Shown: positions 22,531 to 37,500 of the stretch, piece after piece
Layout of the letters: every line of letters starts with the position of its first letter
Position numbering within the stretch: the stretch's first letter is position 1
Assembly (NCBI GenBank): GCA_963969345.1
Contig: OZ017768.1
Location: 2,256,718-2,320,717, forward strand
Source: Turbatrix aceti
Taxonomy: Eukaryota; Nematoda; Chromadorea; Rhabditida; Panagrolaimidae
Direction of reading: 5' to 3'
Length of the DNA stretch: 64,000 nt
Notes under the pieces: generated by a model
Databases searched by the model: none
What the model was told of the DNA's origin: nothing
What the model saw: only the letters and a program-made list of their open reading frames with translations
Made by a program: the position numbers and the translations under genes

Positions 22531-25500
22531 CGAAAACACCAGTTTAGCACTCTACAATCCATTTTTGTCTTTTTTGTCCAAATACAGTACCGAACCACAA
22601 GACAAAAATAAACATTTTTTATAAAAAAAATATTATTCCAATTACGCAAACATTACCAAAAAAGTATTATATGTACGACACTCATGAATCTAATCAGGGC
22701 AAAAATGAATTATGTGTATGTAGTAAGGACGAAAGGCTACTAGTCATCGCCAGTCCTCGTCTATGGCCAGGTACATAAATAAAAATGGCGTAAACACTCC
22801 GATAACGACACCGCGTTAACCCTTAGGCACAAAAAAGTCAAGTCAAGCGTGTAAATTTTTACACATGCCGCTCCGCACCTCATCGATGTGTTGTGCATTA
22901 AAAAAATTCACCGACATCATGGAAAAAATGAACGTCAACAACTTTTTTTTGTGTAAAAATATAACTTTTCTTTACCCTTGAATATTGCTCGATGTTGCAA
23001 TTGTGGAAAATTTTAAAATAATGAATACCGTCTTTTTCATTTCATGTAAGATAATACAATACCAGTGTCGCTGCCAGTTATCACAAAATGAAAAAAACAG
23101 ATTAGTGACTGGGGTTTAGTCTCATCTGTTACGGGAAATACCATGCTTGCAAAATCTCCTACCTGGCAGAATTACGGAAATTCCAGGAAAAGGGGCTTGT
23201 TTATTTTGTTTTTGCAAAAAAAAAATATGGCCATCATGGACAGTTTTTGTCTTTTTCTCTGAAATTGTAAAAAAAATTATTATATTATTCTGTAGCCAGG
23301 TTCATAAAAAAATAAATAATTCAACCTAAAAAAAACCAAAAAAATTTTTTTTATAAATTTTGACCGTAAACTTGTTTTCCAAATTCATATAAAATATTTC
23401 AAAAGTTTCATTTTTTGATGTTTTTAAAGTTGTAGAAATTAATAAAATTTGTTCAAAAGTATCAGATAATACCAGTGTCACAATCCATGTTTTCTTCTCT
23501 CCTTACTAAACTATCAGCATTTTTTTGAACTGCGCAAACGTGACTGCCATCGCGCGACGTGGCATCTAAGAACAATTTTTTATTCGCCAAACATGTACAT
23601 TTCAAGATTTATCACCCCGACCGACCGACTAGTCATCTGTTCGCTTTCCTTTTTTGACAAACGGCGGCAAAAAAAGAAGACGGAGAAGTCAAAAAAGCAT
23701 GTGTAATGCACGACAGCGTCTGCCGACATGCGGGGTGGGGTATACGGTGTGTTTTTTTTTCTATTTTAAAGGTAGCGAATGAAATGGTTATTTTTTCTTG
23801 TCTGCAGTGATTACTAATTTTTAATAAAATTGTCAATCATAGATTAACCAACTGAAAAGGAAGCAAAATTGATAGACAGAATGGTAATTGGCAAGGTTAA
23901 ATAAGAGGAAGTCACCCCCGCTGGGAAACCACCGCCCCCGGAAATTAAGAATTTCGCCAGTTTTTTTCTTCAAAATCATGTGAAATTCACGTTAACATTG
24001 ACATCATTTAGCACAGTTTTAAAAAAAGTGTTTTAATAACCAAGAATTTATTTCCTAATAAAATTGTTCTGAAACCAAGAAATTTTTTTTCACTCTTTTT
24101 AGTGACTAAAAATAACCTTGAAATCTGGAGGAAGCAGCAAAGATTAATTTTATCAGAATATGTATAAAAAACCTGTCGGAAGCGCAGATGGCTTGGCATT
24201 CTACTAATCCGTCTGTACAGAATTATGTGTATTTTTACATTCTTTAATTTTTTGTACCATTTGGAGACTGAGAAATTACGACCATAGGTACAAAAAAATT
24301 GAACAAAATTATGTTTAAAAAATTAATTCAATACTCTAATGAGAAATAAGCAGTTATGATTTGTTCATTAAAAAAACATAAAAATTTCTAATTATGATTA
24401 ATTTCGTGCAATAATAGACTTAAATTAGAATTCAGCAGTTACAACAGCAGAATTTTTTCAAAAAGAAAACCTTTATCCCAGTTTCTTGACCTTTGAAAAC
24501 CAAAAATGGCGCCAATTAGCACCAGCAAAAGTTTTGTTGACGTGTGTCTCAAAAGATCAGTGTTTTCATTCCGGTCCGCAAAAGTACCGGCGATTAGGCA
24601 TTCTCTCCAGGCACCAAGATGTACCAAAGATGAAAAAAAGAAGGCGAGAAAACAGACGTGAACTGCATTTTTTCGCACCCTGCGCATTTTTCGTCAGGGT
24701 AGAAAAAAGTATCTAATAATTTTCGGGGATGTCGACTTTTGGCCCTTTCTTTTTTGGGCAATTGACGGACTTGGGAGCGTGAAAAAAACACGCTCCCGAA
24801 TGGCCAGGCAATAAATCGTGCACTGTCGTGGACGCAGGGCATCTTGGATATTTTCAATTTTCAATATCCAAGGATCAAAAAAAATTTGTTTTTGCATAAA
24901 AAATGTAGTAAAAAAAAGTATTGAATATCATCAACAGAACCAACTTCATGTAATTTACAGTTTTTCAGAACACGCAATTTACAGAAGCAAAAGAAAAAAT
25001 ATATATGGAATCCTTACATTTTGCAGTTAACCGAAAATGATGACGATCTTTTAAATAAAACAGCAAAAGAGTGCATGCATGAAGTCATTTGAATTGCAAA
25101 CCAGGTAAGATGCAGAAGACGAAAAAGATGTCACTCTTTAAAACGAATAAAAAAAAGCAAACATTAGCAAACTAAAGTCGAAAACTGCGTAGAACAAAAT
25201 CTTTATTTTAAAAAATCGTTCAAATTAACACTGGTTAAAGATATAGATTTTTTTTCAAAATGTGCGTAATCACGCTTTGTTAATAAATATAAAAACATGC
25301 TTTTGATCGATTTGATTAACAACTTCAAATTAATTCAATTCTATCTTCGATCAAGAATTATTTATTTTGCAGGACTCTATGTAAATACAGATCAGTTTTT
25401 ATTTTTTTTTGTTTAGAAATTCGTTCTGTAAAAATAAATTTTGACGTGTTTACATGACAACACACAATAATAATTATATTTAGTTTTTCATTTATTTATA

Positions 25501-28500
25501 TTTTATAACAAATTGTTGTAATACTATTTACAAAAAATATTGATGGGCATAAAAAAAATTATTATTATTTTATGAATTTTATTCTAACAAACTACTGTAA
25601 CACCATCTGGGGTAAACGATTGGTAAAAGTAAATAAATTTCAATTCACAGAATTGTGGAAACTCCAAACCCCCCCAGTTTTTTTTAATTCAAAAAAATCT
25701 GATTGTATGTACATATTAGCGGTTTTTTTAGCGGTCTCATTTTTCAAAGAAAAAACTTCAAGACAAAGGACTTGGACGGCCATCATCATCATTGTCAAAA
25801 CTCAGTGGCACGTTATGGCCCGTAGAACAATAAAAAACCAAACTCCGGGCAATGACAAAAAATGAACAAGGAAGAAACAGGAGACAGGGCATTCATTTAC
25901 TACTGAACTCCTAACCATAGTTGGCAGTCAGTCAGTCAGTCATCACATCAAACAAAAAAAACAATGGAAAGCAAAAATGCTTTGTTGTTCAGAGTTCGTT
26001 CGCTTGAATTTGGGAAGCAAACAAAGAAAATGGGTTCTGGTTCATGAATTTGGGTGAGGGGGGGGGGTGTAATGTATTGGACTCTTAAATACAAAATACT
26101 TTTAGAGTTACTTCAGCTTACAAAAAAAGGTATTTATTAATTTTTCATCCAACAGATTTTCCAGTTTATAAATGGATGCACCAGCAGGTTTTCTTTTTTT
26201 CATGAAGTCTACCAACTTTCAGTACAAACATTTTTTTACAAAGTTATAAATTGCAATTACCATGAAGAGTTTAAGTCGGCTTCCACACCGTACCAACAAG
26301 CGATTGTTTTGGGCAATTTACAATATTTCAAATAAAACTAATTTGTGGTAACGTTTAATTTTAAAACCAAAAATGGAAAACAAAAATTTTTTAAAACATC
26401 AAAATCATCAAATATTTAAGTATTATATTTATTCCAATTCCTTTTTCAGTTTCAAAATATAAAATATTTTCCTATTTTTTCTGAAATTTAGAGACTGTCG
26501 TAAAAAACATGAACATGTTTTCATTTTTTTTGTACAGCAGAATTCATTACCAGAAAATGTTTTTGTGGCAAAATGTAAATACTAAAGGTTAATTGCAATG
26601 TTTATAATAATGTCAGGTTTCCAAATATTTTTTTAAAAGCAACGGTTTGATAAAAACTAGTAAAGAACATCGGTTTATTATATCAAGCTGTCCAGTGTTA
26701 AGAATATGTGACCCAATTAAAAAAAACTCTAAAAAATGTTCAGTTCCAGTGAATCCTTTTCTTAAAAATATCTTTTGTGCCCACAGTTAAATACCTACAG
26801 ACCACAGTTAAATATACCTACTGCACCTAATCAAAATGAACCAACTCACAGAAAAATACTCTCGTATCCTTACTCCTCCGCATTGACGCCCTGATGCCGT
26901 GAACCCAGTTGTTAGGTCTCTTTTGCCCTTGTTAGCATTCTCGGAAACCCGTCGAGAATAAATAAAGTGGCTTCATTAATGGCGGGTGACATGATTTCTC
27001 AAGGTCGTTTGTTATTCTAAAAAAATGAGGAAAATTAGGTGCTGTAATGAAACAGTTTTTTTACATCTGTTGAAAAATTTGATGTCAGTTAAAGGCACGA
27101 GCACGGAAATATTATACCATTGTATGGGGACCAAGGTATTGCATTTTGTTTCTTTGGCACAAACGATGACAGTGCACTGGGTACAGTGAAAAAATCGTGT
27201 CGAGAAAAAAATATTAATATTATAATAATATTGAAAACATGTATAGCAGTTACAAACATTTTTCAAAAAATTTTTATTTCGACAGATAAATTACAGACCT
27301 TTAAAAAAATTGTGTCACCGAAGCACCAGCAGTACGCCCTGTGCCATTGACCACATTTAACCCGACGTCACTTGAAAAAGCATCAATTCAAGCAATTCCA
27401 AGGTCAACAGGAGTCCCGTCTCACGCTCGCCCTCGTGCGTGGAGATGTCATTCAGCTTCCCGGCTATTGTTAGTATGTATAATATTTGCGAGCCGGGTAT
27501 GAAACCAACAGAAAAAAATTGTTGCAACGGTGCGTAAAAGAGTGGGAAAGTCTCTGTAAGGGTTGCCAGCGGGGATAATCACCCTCTCAAAGGTCAAGGA
27601 ATGCCGCCAAGGGTAACTCGGCCTATGCAGCCAAAGGCAAATTAGACTCTAGACACACAAAAATATAGATTCATTCAAAATGCAGTGTTGACCATACAAA
27701 AAGCGGAAAAACAAAAAACCCGCTCCACAATTTAGTAACTCTTTCTCCCAAAAAAAACACGACAAAAAATAATTTGAGTGGCAGAAAAAAAAGAAAGAAA
27801 AACAACACAGATAACGAGCCAAAGTACGTACGGCGACACTATTTATTTTTATTCCACTCAGAGTGTGTTGACTTCTTGCCTCCCGATGCAATGGCACTTC
27901 TCCCTGTCAGGGGTTCATCCGGTTGATAACTCATTCTAATTTCAGTCAGTCTAACCAACAACTAACAGATATTTAGATGTATGCACTGTTTCAGTGCTTA
28001 GAAATAACAACTACCTCCTGCCTGGTTGTTTGTGGGGAGAGGGCATCGTAATTATCTCGATTACTCATCTTTAACTCGAGTTTATAGTCAGAATACACAG
28101 ATGAATAGTTTTGACGTAGGATAATATTTTTTATGTTACTTACTCAGTTTAAAATTAAAAACATTGCGAACATAATTGAGTATCAAAAGGGAAAAAATCA
28201 ACCAGTTATTTTTTAAACTTCCAAACTATTATCTGTCACTCAGTTATTTTTTACTAATTGTCCAGGATTTGAGGAAACCAATGAAGTCTGTACTCGAGAA
28301 AAAAAAATTATTTATGAGTTTATTAATTTTTTATGACCCAAAAGAGAGGTCCAGACAATGACTGTTCACTAAATCCGATGTCTGGGTGAAATCACAAGAA
28401 CTGCTGAAATTCTAAAAGAAAACAAGAAATTTTTTTTTTGTCATAGTACATACATAGGAGTGAAAGACATATCGAAAAAGTCGCATTTGACTAGCTTGTC

Positions 28501-31500
28501 TACAATTAAAAAGAAACCCACCCAGAAAAATCATAACTTTGCTATCATACCTTTCACCTCATGCGCTTTCACCTCATTTTTCAGCAATGAACGCGCGCGT
28601 GCACTTTCTAAAGAACTCATGTTCAAAAAACATTTGTAGCCAGGTTTTATGTTTTTAACTAGCAGTCACCTGAGTAAGATTGGACATTTCCCAAAGGTTG
28701 TTCTTTTCTCTCAGTCAGTTTTTTTTGCGTAATGCAGTAAAATCATCTTTTTTTGACCATTGTGAAAAAGGTGCATGCTGTGTCATTGGGAGCACGCGGC
28801 GTATCGCCCGAGGTCAGGTTAACAGACAGCTCAGAGGGAAAACATAAGCCAGTGTATTTTACAAAATTAGCAGACACAAGGTAAATGCCAATAAAATTCA
28901 GTTTAGAACTATAAAAAAAGATTATAGCTACACAGTTTTCTTTTTGCATGTAGAAAAAAACAACTCACGGAAGTTATTTGCTTTCCTAATAAATATAAAA
29001 AGTCAGTATTTCAGGTGTTTTTAAAATAAAAAAAAGAAATATGTCGTAGAAAGCAGTTAATTTAAAATAATAAAAAAACCGTAACTCTCAATATTTTTTT
29101 AAAAATTGATAAAATGCACATCGTTGTATTTTTTTTATTTGACAGGTCTGACCAGCTCAGTCAGGTTGGCAATCCATAGTATTTTAATGGATTGCCAAAA
29201 ATGATGCATGCTACTGAAGAATAGCAGTTATTACAAGCCAAGAATAGCAGCAAATGTAATTTAAAATTAACAACGTTATAAAAAATTAAAAAAATTAAAT
29301 ACTGTATATATTTTTAAATTTTTAGTTCACACAATTCTATCAATTTTTTTGTTTTAATAAAAAAAGTCAAAAAGTTCTTGTTTTTTATAACCCGGAAATG
29401 CGAGAAAGTCCACGCGAGCCAGGCAAGCTACGCTGAACATGTCTTAATGGATTACCGTGGGATTCCGTCAATTTGGACACATTTCGATGAATATTTCAGC
29501 GCATTAATGCGGAGGAGCGACACAAATAGAATTAAAAATTATCGATAAAATTGATAGAGTCAGAAAAAGTTTTAGCAGTGATGATGCCGAGGCACTTTCC
29601 ACGATTTATGTACAGCACTTCAGCTAGGAGGCCCTCAGCCCCGTCCATTGTCGTTCGTTCATATTACACAATTAGCAGACAGGATAAGGAAAAGTAAGGG
29701 AAAACACTTGACAGCCAGTCTGTTGACGCAAATGCAGGCACGTCTTCCGGATAACTTGATAACATCTCGAAAAAAATTAAGAATAGGAAAAAAAAGTTAA
29801 TTGTTTGGGACAAAAGATAGGGAAATAAACAAGGATAGATATTTTTTAATTTCTAACTAAGCTAACTATTTTTTAAATAATATGCATTGAACTGCAGAAG
29901 CTTCTTCAGTGTATCCATCTCACATCAGCGACCATGGTGGTCGACGATCAGTGCTGCTTGTTCCTATCCAATTATTTGCACAACTATGAGTAATCCAAAC
30001 TTTCAAGATAACAGTTATTAATATAACCACGACATGCTGTTACTGGATGGCACACACTGTTTAAACTAGAAAAAAATATAGGTTGCAGAGACGTTGTACG
30101 TATGGCACCGAGCTTGCAGTGATAAAATAACAGACAACTTTTTATTCCTGTGACCAAGTTTATCATTACCAGGATTTAAAAAGAATAAAACAAAAAAAAC
30201 ATGTTTAAAAAGAAACATTTTAATGTTAAAAATTCCCTTAAAAATTTAAAATTAAAAAATTCTCTATCACAATCAGTTTTTTTGTGTAATTTTAACTTCA
30301 TCAGAAACCTAAATCAGTTAATTTTGTACGTTGATGTTATTTTTAGATGCCACGCACTTGACTAGACGCCAGCGCATGACAAACAAACAAGTCAATTACA
30401 ATTAAACGTACTTGCTTTCAAATTTCTAATAATAGACGCATAATTCATGTTTCTGTCTAACACAATTTCAAAAACAACAAAATAAGGCTTTGCCTTCGCA
30501 TTTATGTACCTATCCTACTATACTTCAGTTTAGGATACATTTAAAAAAAAAAGTATTTTGCTTCAATTTTCGTCTGAGGCTTTAAAACAAATTTGTATGC
30601 ACAGTTAAAAAAACAACCCCAGTTTCAACGTAAACATGAGGATTTTGACAGACAACTATCTAAGTAGTGGCAGAAGCAGTTTAACAATACACAAATTAAA
30701 AAATCAGAAGTACCTCAAAATAAACTCGAGAACGTTTTTTGACTTCAAGACCCCCTCTTTCCTCTTCCGACGGCACAGACCTGACTGCCAGTTAGGCACT
30801 TACTCAGCAAGTCAGTTAAAGGCTTGCTTCAAGGCAAGGAAAAAAGGCACAATTTTTTTTGGAATTTCAATACGACAGAATAACAGCAGACATCAGGAAA
30901 AAAACAGGGGCATTTTGCCGGCTTCAGGAGACTGACAGGAGGGGCTTGTGGATGCGTTGGCAGGGGATGGAGGAAGAGGAGGGGTGCTCATTAACATACT
31001 CTTACCACACACGAAGAGAAAAGAAAGAAAGAGAAATAATTTAAATATAAAATTTTTCTAGATTTTTTTATCGAAGGAAAGACATCAGTTTTAACAAACT
31101 TTTAACGAATTGTCAGATCACAGAGGTTTTTTTTTGTATTTATTCGTTTTGATTTAGGCACAAGTGAAATTTTCAAAACAAAATCAAAAACAACTTCATT
31201 ACATTTAAAAATTTAGAATAAAATACGTAAATTACATTTTTTGATCAGGAAATATAACTTTTCAGTTATCAAAAATCATTCAATAGTTGTATTTTTAAAC
31301 TATTATGTTAAAATAGTTTTAATATCAAAACCTTTACTTTCAATACAAGTCGGAGGTCGAGAAGGTCAGGCAGAGGAAAAAATTTTCTAGTAATTTCAGT
31401 TTGAACAATCCCAGTCCAAGTCTAATGCAAGTCTCATGTCAGTCTCAAAAGACCAATATTCCCCAAATGCAATTTAATGTCAACGCAGTGATCAAAGTTT

Positions 31501-34500
31501 AAATTAGTTATTACAAGCCAAGTTGAGAGACAAAATAAATAATAACGTCTCGCCTGTCTACCAATTTTATTTTCTTTACCCCCTGGCTTAAAACTAACAA
31601 TTTACAAATTGAACCAATATTACGCGTGTTTGTCTGTTTATTTTACAACAGACAACGTCGAGTTGAAAGTTGGACAGGCGAGACAGTTGGGGTGATCTAT
31701 TTTTTAGCTGCGGTCTGGATTTGATATTTTAAATGTAAAAAATGCAAAAATAGAAACAATAACACTAAATTCAATCAATGTCAGTTTTTAATTGAAAAAA
31801 TATAATTTTAGAAACGGATTTTTTAAAATGCGGGCTAAATATCAAACGCGATACAGTTTTTCAGCGCGTGATCTAGAATACAAAGGAAATTTTTTTCGCA
31901 AGTTAGAACCGCCCTAACTTCTCTTTACTCACCACTTTCAAGCAACCCCCCCCCGAGCTCCCGAGTGGCGCCATGCCAGGTACGACATCAGCATCGGACA
32001 ACGGCATCAGCATCTGCTCCAGCACGCCACCATAATCATCGTCACCCCCATCACCGACCGCTTCGCTGCACACGTGCCTGGCGTGTTGTTAGCCCGTGTC
32101 TGTGGCCGTGTCCGGGAGAATAAAAAATCCATGTCGAAGGCAAAAAATAAATAAAATATACCCTATAACTTCTCGAAATTTTCATTTCCAGGAACCTTGA
32201 CGCTTTTGGACTCGGAAAAAAGTGACGCATCCGTGCAAAAAAGATCAAAGACATACATAAATAAATGCGTACACGCAAAAAAATATTTTTTTAGAGAATT
32301 TTTTGGTTTAAAAAAATCTGCAACACAGAGAATTCACATGTTGTTCGTAAAAAGTCACGAAACGAAGAAACAGTATCTGAAAAAAACAGAATTGATAATT
32401 TCGAATGCTAATTGCAGTTGGTTTCACAGCGGGAGAGCATCCTGAAAACTCTGGATTTGCTCGTGCGATTAGACGCGTAATTTAACCAATTATGGTTCAA
32501 AGAGACACTTCTTTAAACAGGACGACATTGAACTTGAGAATAACAAAAGTTGCAAACATTCAAGAGATCAGAAATCACTGAATTCCACAAAAAATCATAA
32601 CAGTTATTGTAGTTTTCACTTTGAATTTCCCTGCACTGTATATTTTTTTTGTTTAGGAAGTGTGAAATTCTAACAATTTGACTTCAAAATACAAAATTTG
32701 TCAAAAATCAAAATCTGCTTTTGTAACGCGTGATTCTTTCAGTTTATAATTTTATTCCTAGAAAGCTAAATATGTAAAAATATACATACATATGTAATAA
32801 AAATTATGCAATTTTGCTCCAGTTATCATACTTCTGGCTTCTGGCTAAAATTCCGGTAAATGAAAATGAAAAATTTTTTTTGCCATTTGACATCGATTCA
32901 GTGTTTACATAAACATAATTTTTTTTTAATGATACAAAACGTAAATACGCAAATTCATAAAATCACGTTACAAATAATTTTTTGATTATAAAAAAAATTG
33001 AGATTTACACATACAATTTTGACACATACATTTACTTCATACAAAATCTTCAATTTAAAAAAAATATGTATACTGACTGCAGTGTTTTACAGTACAAAAA
33101 TACAACAGTTTTTCTTTTCGTCATATTTACATACGTACATACGTATTTTTTTGCACAAAAAAATCTAACTGCAGCCCTCCCTGCAAATGAGGTAAAAAAT
33201 TAATTACACGTGCAACCACGAAATGCCAAAAGAACATTAGCCCTTGTACCAATGTTATCAGCATGACGTGACTGGCGTTGAAAAGCAGTTTTGTCACTCT
33301 ACACAGATTTTAATCAGATAGGCAGACTTTTATTAGCGCGAAACAGAGTGAAAAAACCGCTGAAATTGTTGCGCGAACAAATTAATTAATAATAAGTTCC
33401 AAGAACATAGGAAAGGACAAAAAGGAAGTAGGAACTGCAGCAGTCTATAAAATTTGCACGGATCATACTGTAATTTGTAGCTAGAATTTTGATTTCTTTA
33501 GAAATACTTTTTATTCGGCAATGTATTTCTAAATGCTTAAAGCAACGTTGAAAACAGGCAAAACTTTATTGGAGGGACACCGAAAACCAAATTTTTTAAC
33601 AGCGTTAACTTCAATTTTTAAAAAGAAATTTCTTGTTTGTTGTATTTTGAATAACGATTTTTTTATAACAAAAAAAACATTAGGAACGAAAGCTGTTCGA
33701 TCAGTTGCTTACAAAAAAAATAAAAATACTATATTTTTTGCAAAGTAATATTTTTTGCCGATAATAAAGCAATAGTAACTCTCAATCTCCAGTTTTCTTA
33801 TACACTAAAAGTAAATTCTATTTTTTGCACTTGCGTTCATTTGCGTTGTATAATACTAAAATTTTTAACAAATTATCCGTAACCAGTTTAAATTTAAAAA
33901 CAAAATTCAAAAAAGTTCTTAAAAAAGTGAAACAACAAATTGCCAGAATCAACGTTTCACATTTCATTGATTCGCAAGTCAACGAAAACGTTTCACGTCT
34001 GACATAGCTCCGTTAAACAAATGAAGTGCCACGATGGGTTCCCTAAATGGCTGACGGCCAATGCCACGCATTCCTGCTCTCCCCGAAGACGTTCTTTCGT
34101 CGGCTAAAAAGGAACATTGAATACTGGCAACAGATTTCATTGCTGTTAGATGCATAAATGATAGCAGTGGCCAGCGAGGCTCATGCCATGGGGGCGCAAG
34201 ATAGGGTTTTTTTCGCTCTTTGCGTACTCGGCAAACGTCATTTTGCAAAAAAAAGGCCTCCAGAGAGAGGGCAGAATTGTTTTGAGTTGATAAATAGGGG
34301 GAGGGAGGTGATGAAAAATACTCTACAGGGGGGTAAAACAATAAAACTGTCTGTTCCTTAATTTAAAATAAAAAAAGAATAATTTGCAACGTGTGACAGT
34401 ATATAAAAATTCAAAATTCATAAATGATAAAAAAATGCAATTAAAATTTTTTCCATGATCCAATGGACCAGTTACTCTTTCTCTCCTCTAACATTCATTG

Positions 34501-37500
34501 CTGACCTTATGCTCGTACAAAGAATAATTGCATTACAACTTACCTGTAGCCGTAAACAAGTCAACACTGACGTCCATAAAACGATATTTATAAATAAATA
34601 TTTACGTACATTATTTACCGCATGTTCTTTTGATTACAACTAATTTTATAAAAAAAACTCGCAATCTTTGTTAAAGCACAAATCAGTTAAAAATGGTCAG
34701 TGCACTTTTTAGTAATAAATATGTTTTACGTTGGCCGCTCGAAATTCAGAACTAAAACAATTCCTTCCGTACCGAACCATATCGCATCGGTGAACCATAT
34801 TTCTCTCCTTTTGAAAACAAAAAAGTTTCGACAAACTTCAAGGACACAATTTTTACGCCACTATAAATCCGACTTCGTTTCCGGCTCCAAAACCTCCCAC
34901 CTAGCACTTTTTTTTTGTTTTCAAGGAAAAAATGTAAGTACAATTCACAAAATTCAATATTTGTAGTATTCAGAAAACCATACATACAACAGGCGATGAT
35001 AACATACCATTGCGGAAATGCGCCACCAATAATTATGTAAAATGTTTTCCTCAACGATTAAATTACTCATCGGTCAGTAAAAATGTTTTGTCAAAATTCA
35101 AAAAATGGTAACACCATGTATGTGTGTGTTATAAATACATATGTAATAACAAATACATAAAATGCGTTATAAATATCAATCGACAAATTAGTATTTCGTT
35201 GTCTTTAACAGTGTTTCATCGACAAGTTGTTCAACATTTAACAATTAAAATTAAATTTTGGGTTACGTTTTTTTTTCAGTCTGCAATAAAATAAGAATTT
35301 ATAAAAAAATTTTAGATTTTTTTGGGTCCTAATCACACCAAACATTATAAGAAATGAAATTTAATAAATATTTTTATTTAAAAAAATTAATACATATTTA
35401 TAATTGTTTTTAAATTAAAAAAACATGAACTTACGAATACCAAACACCATTGAAACTTCAGGGATCACAGTTATTTATTTATAAAATAATGCAGTAAACA
35501 ATCAGTAATGTTTTGATAACCCAATGAAAAATCATGGCATCAGTTTATAAAAAAACGAAAAAAAACATATTCATCCGTGCAGAAAACAGCTTTCCAACAA
35601 ATGCCGACGTGTGCCGACAGAAGCAGAAGCAATCATTGGAATGAAGTCAGTTTGCCGGGACCGGCGCAACTTTGCAATGACATGTACTACACAGAGACGG
35701 AAAAGGGTACATAAACATCGCCTGGACGAAGCACGTGTCAGTAGACTAACAAGGTACGCCTGCCAACAACTCAGCGTAATTTGACTATTATCTTTCCGGA
35801 AGCGCAGTGCCATGTCGGGAGAAGAGAGAAGAAATGAGCGACTGGGCAGTGACATGTAAAAGTTGCATGCAGTAGGTTTAAAAATGTCGCCTTCTTAGAT
35901 TTTTGTAGTTAAGCAACTTGGGCTGCGCATAGTAGCTAGCAATAAAATACATATATGTAATACATTAATATGAAAAAAAAGAGATACCAAGCTTCAATGC
36001 ACATTTTTTGGACGTTTGATAACAAAAATGACCCCAAGATTTTTGGCACACTAACTTGCAAGAAATTTTACAGTGATTTTTCAATAAGGAAGTCTACTTC
36101 CAGACAACATAAAAATTACTTGTTCAAACAAAGTCGATACAAATTTTGCGTTGTTAAGTGCATTATTTAAAAATAAAATTTTAGTTTTTTTTCCGAATAC
36201 AAAACATCATCATACAGTTATAAAATTTTCCCGATCAAACATTTATGGCTTTTGTTATTGTTTGCTACAAAGAAACGACAGTCACAAAAGAAACGATAGT
36301 TTTTTGGCATTGGAAGTTTGTTACCTATAATCGAAAAAAAAACATTTTTTTAACTAAAAGTTACAATTCTGTCAAAAGCATTATCCTAATTCCAACTGCA
36401 AGAAAAACAGTTATTTTTGAATCCTACGAGTCAAAAGCTAAAACGTGTTTTAAACAGAGTTTTGACCCTTAACGACATTCAACAGTTTCAAAAATTAAAA
36501 ATTAATTGAAATATTTTTGTCATTTTCAAAAAAGGGATACCCTACCACCCAGTTTTTCAGAACCCATAAAGAAGTAAACTTCTATGGTTACTTTGCAAAA
36601 CGGAAGGACAATGGAAGAAAAGATTTTTTAGGATGTGCAGTTTTTGGAACGAGACGTGACAGAACATGGTGACGACTCCTTGGAGACGTGTCAAACTGTG
36701 AGTTTGGTGGAAGCAATTCAGCTTGACAAGGCAAAAGTTGGAGACGATGATGAATGGGGTTTGAAAAAAGAATTTAAGTTGAAAATAACATTGAAACGAT
36801 AGTTTAAAAATACAATAAAATACAAAATCCAAAGAAGTCAGTGACAAAGTAAATATTTTGGGGCCAACTAACACCATCACACCACCATACGAACATGAGG
36901 GCTGAAAGCTCAAACGCCGCTGCGAAATTTAATATAATAATTTAAGCGTGAATAAAACGGCTAAAATACAACGACAAGCTTTCGGACCAAGTGTAAGTGA
37001 ATTTGATACATCAAGCAATGGCGCGGCACGCAAAAGCAAAACCGGAGAGCTGCCGGTCGGTGTATTGATGATCAAACTTTTTGCATTACTTAGCGGACAA
37101 AAGCTGTCTCCGCGCTTTCAACTTTGGTTTAATTACAAAAACTTGAGGTAAACATCGAATTTTGTCTTTGCGAAGGTTTGTGACATGGTACCGCTAAATT
37201 TTGGAACGCATTTGCCTAAGTATAAACATAAATAAAAATAGGTATGTATTTAGAAAAGTTATTTTCAATTACAACAGTTTTAAATTAAGATCAAACATTC
37301 TCGACCGAATATAAAATCACTGTACTCAAAAACTGCATCTCAAAATAAAGGGCTACTGTACAGCCCCTATCGATCGCAACAAAATTGCCCCGGGTTTTTA
37401 AAAACACAGCCCTCCATTGGAGTTCTTTTTTTGCACGCAGGCGATTGATTATGCGTACAGGTTTTTTTGGAGTGCAGACATTTGAAAATACGTACGGAAT

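Larger units (their letters stand above)
700..37300 (+). other. Domain rich in plus-strand CAGTT motif
   Basis: CAGTT, usually followed by T or A, recurs every 100-200 bp on the plus strand across introns and intergenic DNA. Its reverse complement AACTG is several-fold rarer here by eye. It sits in 10 of 12 introns of the minus-strand VPS41, UVRAG-like and GPCR genes (for example near 7792, 9415, 10021, 12526, 12642, 17194) and also in most introns of the plus-strand genes in arm A (seven copies in 2723-3194). The polarity therefore follows the DNA strand, not gene direction. The ABCA introns at 55-58.6 kb contain none. No fixed spacing is evident and the function is unknown. Confidence 0.55.

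Noticed and set aside
700..37300. CAGTT motif as the nematode piRNA upstream (Ruby) motif
   Set aside because: The known motif core is CTGTTTCA; CAGTT is neither it nor its reverse complement, and the strand bias spans the whole domain.
700..37300. CAGTT as an intron branch-point or splice signal
   Set aside because: It appears in sense orientation in plus-strand genes and antisense in minus-strand genes, at variable distances from splice sites, and is as common outside genes.
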